From positions 3,782,001 through 3,846,000 of the forward strand of contig NZ_CP028924.1 of NCBI RefSeq assembly GCF_003061515.1: DNA of 64,000 bases. The letters run 5' to 3'. The notes beneath the pieces are model-generated. The model made no database searches, had not been told where the DNA came from, and worked only from the letters and a program-made list of their open reading frames with translations. The translations under genes were made by a program, and so were the position numbers. Shown piece after piece: positions 57,912 through 64,000 of the stretch. Position 1 is the stretch's first letter, and each line of letters begins with the position of its first letter. This DNA is from Colwellia sp. Arc7-D. Its GTDB lineage: Bacteria > Pseudomonadota > Gammaproteobacteria > Enterobacterales > Alteromonadaceae.

Positions 57912-58934
57912 ATGTCGCAAATTCATCAGTTAATTGAAAATTCAAAAGTAAACGAAAGTATTGCCCGTAAATTATTTGAAATAGAAACAGAAGTACTTGC
58001 TTGTCAATCTAGTGAGGAGCTTCTAGAGCGCTTACTTGGGCTGATTCAAACTAAATTTCAATTGTCTGGGATTTCCTTGCTCCTTGCTGAACCAACACCT
58101 ATAAGTTATCTCATTAATGGTAATTTACAATCTAATTGGCATCAAAAAAACACCTCTCAAATATCTGCTGAAAAATTAAGTTTATTACATATAGACAAGA
58201 AACCGATGTTAACTAACCAGTTAGAACAACTGGATAACATTGTACCAAAAACCTTATTAGTCGGTGCAAAGTCGGCGGCACTAACGCCATTATCATTAGA
58301 AGGTAAGTTATTTGGTAGCTTATTGTTTACCGATAAATCATCTGCTCGATTTCATCAAGACTTAGGTACTTTTCATTTAGAACAGCTCGCGGTTAAAGTC
58401 AGCCTTTGTTTATCAAATGTCTTAATTCGAGAGCAACTGCAATACATGGCGCATTATGATCGATTAACCGGTGTAGCTAACCGCCGCTTAATGGAAGTTT
58501 GTATCGCTGAAGAGCAGATTCGCCAACGCCGTTATGGTGTACCTTTTTCGGTGTTATTTATTGATTGTAATAAATTTAAAGTGATAAATGATACCTATGG
58601 GCATGACTGTGGCGACAAAGTTTTGACTTATGTGGCGAGTCAATTACAGGAGTTAGTGCGGGAGAATGATAAATGCTTTCGCTATGCTGGTGATGAGTTT
58701 GTCGTTGTCCTTGCCAGCCAAACACTGTTAGAAGCTGAACAAGCTAGTGATCGTTTATGTCAGTTCTTTGAGAAGAATCCTATGCCTTATCAAAATAGCC
58801 GGTTACCTGTTAGCATTAGTTGTGGAGCTGCGGCAAGCAGTGGTGCTGAGACGATGGATGAATTGTTAAAAACTGCCGACAAAAACCTATATGTAAATAA
58901 AAAAGCAAATAATGGCATGGTGTTTAAGCTATAA
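57912..58934 (+). CDS. Diguanylate cyclase with N-terminal GAF/DUF484-like domain
   Basis: The 340-residue cytoplasmic protein has an N-terminal sensor (about residues 20-170) resembling DUF484/GAF domains and a C-terminal GGDEF domain. The active-site loop reads Y-A-G-D-E-F, which is accepted in active cyclases, and R-E-N-D five residues before it is a good RxxD inhibitory site. It should make c-di-GMP from GTP. AAGG precedes the ATG by eight bases. The next gene, in the same direction, encodes the opposite activity. Confidence 0.92.
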   Translation: MSQIHQLIENSKVNESIARKLFEIETEVLACQSSEELLERLLGLIQTKFQLSGISLLLAEPTPISYLINGNLQSNWHQKNTSQISAEKLSLLHIDKKPMLTNQLEQLDNIVPKTLLVGAKSAALTPLSLEGKLFGSLLFTDKSSARFHQDLGTFHLEQLAVKVSLCLSNVLIREQLQYMAHYDRLTGVANRRLMEVCIAEEQIRQRRYGVPFSVLFIDCNKFKVINDTYGHDCGDKVLTYVASQLQELVRENDKCFRYAGDEFVVVLASQTLLEAEQASDRLCQFFEKNPMPYQNSRLPVSISCGAAASSGAETMDELLKTADKNLYVNKKANNGMVFKL

Positions 58935-59014
58935 GAATAATTTTTTGATAAAATAAATTTCCTTTTATTAACCAGTGACTACTATATAAGGTATCTGTCC
59001 TAAGTAATTGCATT

Positions 59015-60184
59015 ATGATAATAAAAGTTAGTATTAATGATTTAAAAAAAGGCCACTTTGTAGTCGATATTGCCGAACAACATGGTACCTATAATTTAGC
59101 ACGTGCTGGACATATCAAAAATAAAGACATAATCCGCAGCTTAAAAGCTAAGGGTGTCGACTCTGTATTGATTGATACCACTAAAACTATCGACGAAGCT
59201 CTCAAGGCCAATCTCCCCGAACAATTAGAAAAACCTGGGCCTTTAATCCTCGAGGTTACCAAAGCTAAAAAGTTATTCAAGCAATCAAAAAAAATTCAGC
59301 AACAAATCTTCCTTGATGTCCAAGAGAACCGTGCTATCAACCTTGCGCCTATTATTGAAGTTACTCAACACATCATAACAGCAATATTTAAAAATCCTGA
59401 TGCGTTAGTTTGTGTGATAAATATTCGTGACAAAAATGAATATTTATTAGAGCATTCTGTTTCTGTTTCTGTACTTATGACTGTTTTTGCTCGATTTTTA
59501 AAAATAGATCGTGATATTACTCAGCAGCTTGCCATTGGTGCATTTCTACATGATGTAGGTAAAATTAAAGTCCCCGAACATATCCTCAATAAAGTAGAAA
59601 AGTTAACAGATCAAGAGTTCCATATTATAAAGGAACACGTCAATCATTCCGTTGAAATTATTAAAGCGATACCCGATATTTCGCCATTAAGTTTAGAGGT
59701 TGCTGCGCTTCATCATGAGCGTTCAGATGGGTCTGGCTACCCGCAACAATTAAAACAAGACAACATTTCTAACTACGGGGCGATGATCGCCATCTGTGAT
59801 ATTTTTGATGCGCTAACAGCAGAGAGCTGTTACAAAAAAAATTACAGCCCAATTAAAGCATTCAATATATTAAGACGCTTGGCCGTTGACGGTAAACTTA
59901 TGCCTAGACTAGTAGATTTGTTTATTAAGTGTTTAGGTGTCTACCCTGTTGGTAGCATAGTAGAGCTTAACTCTCACCGCCTTGCTATTGTTGAAAGCAG
60001 AAATGAGGACGATCCAATCAACCCCAAGGTACGTTGTTTTTACAATATAAAATATCAACGATATATCATGGCAAAAAATATTGATCTAGCGAAAGAAGCC
60101 GACTTTATTATTCGAGGTGTTAATGCTGCAGATTTTGATATTGATCACAATCGGATTATCGAATTCTTATTACAAGAAGGCTAA
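59015..60184 (+). CDS. HD-GYP c-di-GMP phosphodiesterase with DUF3391
   Basis: The 389-residue protein has an N-terminal DUF3391 (about residues 1-120) and an HD-GYP domain with F-L-H-D-V-G-K-I-K-V-P, E-H-V-N-H-S and H-H-E-R-S-D-G-S-G-Y-P, all metal ligands being present. It should break c-di-GMP to pGpG or GMP. The C-terminal 90 residues form a beta-rich tail (V-G-S-I-V-E-L-N-S) common to this group. It follows the cyclase gene by 80 bases and may be co-transcribed. Confidence 0.93.
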   Translation: MIIKVSINDLKKGHFVVDIAEQHGTYNLARAGHIKNKDIIRSLKAKGVDSVLIDTTKTIDEALKANLPEQLEKPGPLILEVTKAKKLFKQSKKIQQQIFLDVQENRAINLAPIIEVTQHIITAIFKNPDALVCVINIRDKNEYLLEHSVSVSVLMTVFARFLKIDRDITQQLAIGAFLHDVGKIKVPEHILNKVEKLTDQEFHIIKEHVNHSVEIIKAIPDISPLSLEVAALHHERSDGSGYPQQLKQDNISNYGAMIAICDIFDALTAESCYKKNYSPIKAFNILRRLAVDGKLMPRLVDLFIKCLGVYPVGSIVELNSHRLAIVESRNEDDPINPKVRCFYNIKYQRYIMAKNIDLAKEADFIIRGVNAADFDIDHNRIIEFLLQEG

Positions 60185-60245
60185 TCAAAGTGATTATTGG
60201 GGCAAGATATACTTATAGATTTCAGTGTATAAAAAAGTATAAATA

Positions 60246-60278
60246 AAAAGGGCTAATATGAGATATGTTAGCCCTTTT
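60246..60278. terminator. Bidirectional terminator between convergent genes
   Basis: An 11-bp perfect stem AAAAGGGCTAA/TTAGCCCTTTT (60246-60256 with 60268-60278) lies between the HD-GYP gene (plus) and the M28 peptidase gene (minus), with A and T runs at both edges. Confidence 0.9.
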
Positions 60279-60289
60279 ACATTTGTTAT

Positions 60290-61699
60290 TTATTTTCTAA
60301 AGTCCACCATCGCCTGAGCTGCGAAGTAAGCATACATAGTATAAATAGCAGTATTAACCTTTAAAGCTTCTGGTTCAACTTTGTCTAAAGTATCATTTTC
60401 AGTATGGTGATAATCGAAATAATTTGAGCCATCTGGTGAAAAGTTGATGCTTGGCATACCTGCATCACTCAATGCACTCATATCGGATTGTCCTTTGGCA
60501 TTATTCTCTGGTGCTAACGCTACGCCCATTGGAGCCAAATATTGAGCTAATTCACGAATAGCGTTTAATGATTGCGCGCCAACCCCTGGGGTCATTTTAT
60601 AAATGCGCCCTATGCCGAAATCCCATTCAGCACCCAGTACATGAGCATCCATATCATTTTTATGCGCTTTTACATATTGCTTAGCGCCTAATAAACCAAC
60701 TTCTTCAGCAGCGAAAAGAATAACGCGAATAGTACGTTTAGGACGTTGAGGTAATTGCCCAATGTGGTGAGCAGCAGCCATTACCATACCTATGCCTAAA
60801 CCGTCATCTAATGCACCTGTACCAACATCCCAGCTATCTAAGTGAGCACCTAATGAAACAATTTCTTCAGGTAATTCACTGCCCGTAAATTCACCAATAA
60901 CATTAGCAGATGTTGCAACAACTTCAGCATTCGTTTTAGCGGTCATATTTAAGTATAAACTCACCGCTTTACCACGCTTGAGTTGGTTCACTAATAAATC
61001 AGCGTCAGGGTTCGATAAAGCGGCCGCTGGAATTTTTTTAACTTGATCGTTATAACGCATAACACCAGTATGTGCCGTTCGGTTATTATCAGTTCCAACA
61101 GAGCGCATAATTAGTGCTGAAGCACCTTTTTGTGCTGCAATTACAGCACCACCGACTCGCGTACCTACTGCTGGCCCATATCCTTCACCATCAATATGAC
61201 GTTCCATTTGATAAGAAACAAAAGCGATCTTACCTTTAAGGCTGTTATCTGGTGCCGCTTTTAAGTCAGCAAAGGTTTCAAAATGAGCAACATTAGCGGT
61301 TAAACCTTCTTGTTTTGTACCGATACTGCCACCCAGTGCTAAAACAACTAAGTCATGCGGATAAGGAGCGACAATTCGAGCTTTTGCTTCACCACGTAAC
61401 CAATAACTTCCGGTAACTTCTTCGGTCCAAACTTTATCGAACCCTAAAGCTTTCATTTTATTTACGGCCCAAATAATCGACTTTTTATCGCCTTCAGACC
61501 CCATTAAGCGATGACCAACTTCTGTAGTTAACGATTCAATTAATTGATAGGATAAATCTGATTGTAGCGCCGTTTGCTTTAGCGTATTCAATTGGGTTTG
61601 TTGTTCAGCATTCAATTGTTGTGCTGACGCGAAGAAACTGACTACGCTTATTAGAGCGGCTAAACCAGTACTGGCAATTAATTTTGTTTTAGAAACCAT
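60290..61699 (-). CDS. Secreted M28-family aminopeptidase/carboxypeptidase Q-like
   Basis: The 469-residue protein has a signal peptide cleaved after A-S-A-Q (about residue 27) and the M28 zinc site: G-A-H-L-D-S-W-D, G-A-L-D-D-G, F-A-A-E-E-V-G-L-L-G and Y-H-H-T-E-N-D-T-L. A PA-like insert (about residues 110-240) is present. It is most like plasma-glutamate-carboxypeptidase/CPQ-type enzymes that release amino acids from dipeptides in the periplasm or outside. AAGGA five bases upstream supports the start. Confidence 0.9.
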   Translation of the reverse strand: MVSKTKLIASTGLAALISVVSFFASAQQLNAEQQTQLNTLKQTALQSDLSYQLIESLTTEVGHRLMGSEGDKKSIIWAVNKMKALGFDKVWTEEVTGSYWLRGEAKARIVAPYPHDLVVLALGGSIGTKQEGLTANVAHFETFADLKAAPDNSLKGKIAFVSYQMERHIDGEGYGPAVGTRVGGAVIAAQKGASALIMRSVGTDNNRTAHTGVMRYNDQVKKIPAAALSNPDADLLVNQLKRGKAVSLYLNMTAKTNAEVVATSANVIGEFTGSELPEEIVSLGAHLDSWDVGTGALDDGLGIGMVMAAAHHIGQLPQRPKRTIRVILFAAEEVGLLGAKQYVKAHKNDMDAHVLGAEWDFGIGRIYKMTPGVGAQSLNAIRELAQYLAPMGVALAPENNAKGQSDMSALSDAGMPSINFSPDGSNYFDYHHTENDTLDKVEPEALKVNTAIYTMYAYFAAQAMVDFRK

Positions 61700-61940
61700 G
61701 TTTTTCCTTAAATCAATTATTTTTACAATTTGCCTTTAAGTATCTATAAAAGGCACCTGACTTGCAATAACATCCCTTGATTCAGCTGATATCATTCCTT
61801 AAATATTTGCAACAATTGTAAAGATTTACTGCCCTTCAACACTTAAAGCAATAATGTAGATCTGTCATTTAAGAGGTTATTGATGAGCAAGCTATTTATT
61901 GAGTTATCAACTCGCTTACCTCTAAGTGGTCGAAGATCAA

Positions 61941-61965
61941 AAAAGCCGACACTTAGTCGGCTTTT
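61941..61965. terminator. Terminator downstream of erpA
   Basis: A perfect 10-bp stem AAAAGCCGAC/GTCGGCTTTT (61941-61950 with 61956-61965) with a 5-base loop and A/T runs lies 22 bases after the erpA stop. Confidence 0.92.
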
Positions 61966-61986
61966 ATTTACACTAAATGCTTAATA

Positions 61987-62328
61987 TTAGATCGAAAAAG
62001 AAGAACCACAACCACAGGTGGTCGTTGCATTTGGGTTTTTCACTAAAAAGCGACTACCTTCTAGGCCTTCAATATAATCGACTTCACCGTCAACTAAATA
62101 CTGCAAGCTCATTGGGTCGATTACCATAGTAACGCCTTTTTTTTCTATCGTCATATCACCGTCGTTGACTTTTTCATCAAAAGTGAAACCATACGAAAAA
62201 CCAGAGCAGCCACCACCCGTAACATAAACACGTAATTTCAAGTCTGGGTTTTCTTCTTCAGTGATCAACGTCAATACTTTAGTCGCCGCAGCGTCGGAAA
62301 ATTTAATAGGTAATTCAGGATTTGACAT
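61987..62328 (-). CDS. erpA: Iron-sulfur cluster insertion protein ErpA
   Basis: The ATG at 62328 gives 113 residues, close to the 114 of Escherichia coli; the TTG three codons earlier is unlikely. The three cluster-binding cysteines of A-type carriers are present in G-G-G-C-S-G-F and [10 protein letters not shown]. ErpA delivers Fe-S clusters to apoproteins such as IspG/IspH. It is followed by a strong terminator. Confidence 0.96.
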   Translation of the reverse strand: MSNPELPIKFSDAAATKVLTLITEEENPDLKLRVYVTGGGCSGFSYGFTFDEKVNDGDMTIEKKGVTMVIDPMSLQYLVDGEVDYIEGLEGSRFLVKNPNATTTCGCGSSFSI

Positions 62329-62392
62329 AAAACTCAACTTAAAACAGGTTAACTAGGGTAATTATCTTAAACTTGACTGTTTTAGTCAAGTA

Positions 62393-63135
62393 TTATGGCT
62401 GACTCTGTGTAATATTATCTATACTTTTTAGCCATGGATAACTGTGGTCGACACGATTGTATTTCTGCCACTTACTTTTTGGCAGTATCGCAGCGACATT
62501 AATAGTTTCAGGAATAAAATTTTCAGGCAGAGTTAATTCACCCGCAATAATTTGGAAGTACTGAAAACTAAATGATAAATCTTTCTGCTCTAAGGTAGAC
62601 AGCTGAGATAAAGCAATATTAGTTGGCTTGTTATCTAAACTACCCGTAATCGAGATCTCGATATAACCTTTTGCATATCGTTTGCGTAATAACTGCTGAA
62701 CGAGGACAACTTGAAAGCGATAATGCCCGGACTTTCTGATTTAGTTAGGCTTACACCATCGATAACTAAACCATTGGCTTGTTTTTCTGGCGCCATAACT
62801 TTTTCATAAAAAGCGAGTTCTTTTTTAACTTGATAGTGTGCTTGTTCAATAGACTTTAACGTTTGCTGGCTTTGGATATTCGCCATACGCTCAACTTCTA
62901 ATTCAACTTCTAAGGTATTTATTCGCTGAGTTTTCTCAACCAGTTGCTGATAAGTAAAGTCTAATCGGTTTTGTTGTTGTGCTAAGGTTTGCGTTTGATA
63001 GCCATGATAGAAATTACCTATTCTATAACCACAGAATAGTAATATAGCGACAATGATCAAGAGTAAAATCGCCGAACTAAATGTTCCTAAGCGCTTTACT
63101 ACGGTGCTGAAATTTATTTTTGCTAACCAATTCAT
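62393..63135 (-). pseudogene. DUF6776-like membrane-anchored coiled-coil protein, one-base frameshift
   Basis: The frame 62635-63135 gives an N-terminal membrane helix (about residues 20-42), a coiled coil and V-I-D-G-V-S-L-T-K-S, then unrelated residues. Adding one base in the C3 run at 62726-62728 (G3 on the coding strand) restores a frame reading P-G-H-Y-R-F-Q-V-V-L-V-Q-Q and then I-E-I-S-I-T-G-S-L that ends with TAA at 62393, giving 247 residues, as in the family found next to erpA in marine gammaproteobacteria. Function unknown; one anchored helix with a periplasmic domain is expected. Confidence 0.8.
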
Positions 63136-63194
63136 TTGAAAAGTATTATGATATCCGCAATGTCTGTAAATATGTCCAATAAAAACAACTCAAT

Positions 63195-64000
63195 ATGAAG
63201 ACAATAAACCAACTTAAAAAACGCCTTGCTCTACCTCAAACATCTTGGCAGCTATGTTTATTAGCGGCTATTGGAGGTTTTGCATCAGCAATGCTGGTTG
63301 TGCTTTTCATATTCACCATAGAAGGTGTTCAATCATTTTTTATGAGCGAAAAAGACGACTATAACAGCTTAACCCCTTTAAGTCGTTTCCAATTACCAAT
63401 AATCGGTGCGGTTGTCATTCTATTCTTTGCTTGGCTAACGGGATATAAATACATTCGTAGTGGCATTCCTTTTGTTTTGCATCGTTTGAAGATTGCCAAT
63501 GGTGTAATACCTTTTCGTAACACGGTTAATCAGTTCATTGGGAGTGCAGTAGCACTGATTGCTGGTTTCTCTGTTGGTAGGGAAGGCCCTGCGGTACATC
63601 TAGGTGCCGCTTGTAGTAGTTATATTGGCAATAAATTAAACTTACCCTATAACGCAATTCGAAGTTTAAGTGCTTGCGGTATTGCTGCTGGCATTGCTGC
63701 TTGTTTTAATACCCCTATTGCCGCGGTTTTATTTGTGATGGAAGTAATATTACGCGAATATAAAGTCCATATTTTCATACCGGTAATGATTGCCGCTATT
63801 GTTGGCTCTATGACGACAAGTAGTATTTTTGGGCCAACACACGAGTTCGGATATTTCACCGATATCACTTTAAATATTGATCATTATTTCATCTTAGCTA
63901 TTTTAGGTATGATATTGGGTCTTATTGCCTTTGTGTTTAATCGCTACTTAATTTTAGTGATAAAACACAGTGCTCGCTTTCATATTGTTCCGCGAATACT
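63195..64000 (+). CDS. CLC-type chloride channel/transporter, 3' end cut by window
   Basis: An open frame from the ATG at 63195 runs beyond the window; 268 residues are visible. CLC motifs are clear: S-G-I-P (helix D, central serine), G-R-E-G-P-A-V-H (helix F, gating glutamate) and N-T-P-I-A-A-V-L-F-V-M-E-V. In the last motif the second glutamate of E-E in Escherichia coli ClcA (the proton glutamate 203) is Val, as in CLC channels. It lies divergent to the DUF6776-like gene with a 59-bp gap. A cytoplasmic CBS region may follow beyond the window. Confidence 0.92.
   Translation, partial: MKTINQLKKRLALPQTSWQLCLLAAIGGFASAMLVVLFIFTIEGVQSFFMSEKDDYNSLTPLSRFQLPIIGAVVILFFAWLTGYKYIRSGIPFVLHRLKIANGVIPFRNTVNQFIGSAVALIAGFSVGREGPAVHLGAACSSYIGNKLNLPYNAIRSLSACGIAAGIAACFNTPIAAVLFVMEVILREYKVHIFIPVMIAAIVGSMTTSSIFGPTHEFGYFTDITLNIDHYFILAILGMILGLIAFVFNRYLILVIKHSARFHIVPRI

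Noticed and set aside
61883..61984. A 33-codon plus-strand frame with an AGAGG-like site, ending beside the erpA stop
   Set aside because: It runs through the erpA terminator hairpin, has no recognisable features and is opposite to the local genes; most likely chance.

Overview
The window is about 64 kb of AT-rich chromosomal DNA from a marine gammaproteobacterium. It is most likely of the order Alteromonadales and close to Colwellia or Thalassotalea. The basis is gene content and order: a complete MSHA-type (mannose-sensitive haemagglutinin) type IV pilus locus directly upstream of mreBCD-maf-rng-yhdP-nit-tldD, a rpsF-priB-rpsR-rplI / rlmB / rnr / motX block, many c-di-GMP proteins, and the protein style. 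No rRNA, tRNA, CRISPR array, transposase, integrase or phage gene was seen.

Layout. 1-10.9 kb holds mixed single genes: a LysE-type exporter cut by the window edge, a frameshifted methyltransferase, a sodium:solute symporter, an HDOD signalling protein, an M28 lipoprotein peptidase, an Lrp/AsnC regulator, a double-GAF GGDEF-EAL protein, a small lipoprotein and a 2-oxoglutarate/Fe(II) oxygenase. 11.0-15.4 kb is an RND efflux pair (adaptor plus a frameshifted permease). 16.0-17.4 kb has a TerB-like gene and a CvfB-like RNA-binding gene. 17.5-28.6 kb is the cell-shape and envelope operon mreB-mreC-mreD-maf-rng-yhdP-nit-tldD on the minus strand. 28.8-51.3 kb is the msh locus, also minus, in the order mshH(csrD) - [plus-strand PLP deaminase gene] - mshI - pilN-like - mshJ - K - L - M - N - E - G - F - B - A - second mshA-like pilin - C - D - O - P - [PEP-CTERM gene] - mshQ. 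51.5-57.7 kb is the ribosomal/RNA block with motX. 57.9-60.2 kb has a diguanylate cyclase and an HD-GYP phosphodiesterase. 60.3-64 kb has a secreted M28 peptidase, erpA, a frameshifted DUF6776-like membrane gene and a CLC channel gene cut by the window end.

How the parts work together. The msh genes encode an inner-membrane platform (MshG, MshI, PilN-like, MshJ), an extension ATPase with a c-di-GMP-binding N-terminal region (MshE), a secretin (MshL) with partners (MshK, MshM, MshN), and a set of major and minor pilins, with MshQ as a large surface or tip protein. Around it sit proteins predicted to make, break or sense c-di-GMP, plus MotX of the sodium-driven flagellar motor, so the window is rich in motile-to-attached switching genes.

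The most important technical observation is that five genes are broken by one missing base, each time in a short G/C run. This pattern suggests sequence or assembly errors more than biology. The most interesting biological points are the CLC protein with valine in place of the proton glutamate, the PEP-CTERM gene inside the msh locus, a second MshA-like pilin behind an intra-operon terminator, a substituted residue in the c-di-GMP motif of MshE, and the low-complexity linker of MshL. I did not find a clearly new multi-gene system.
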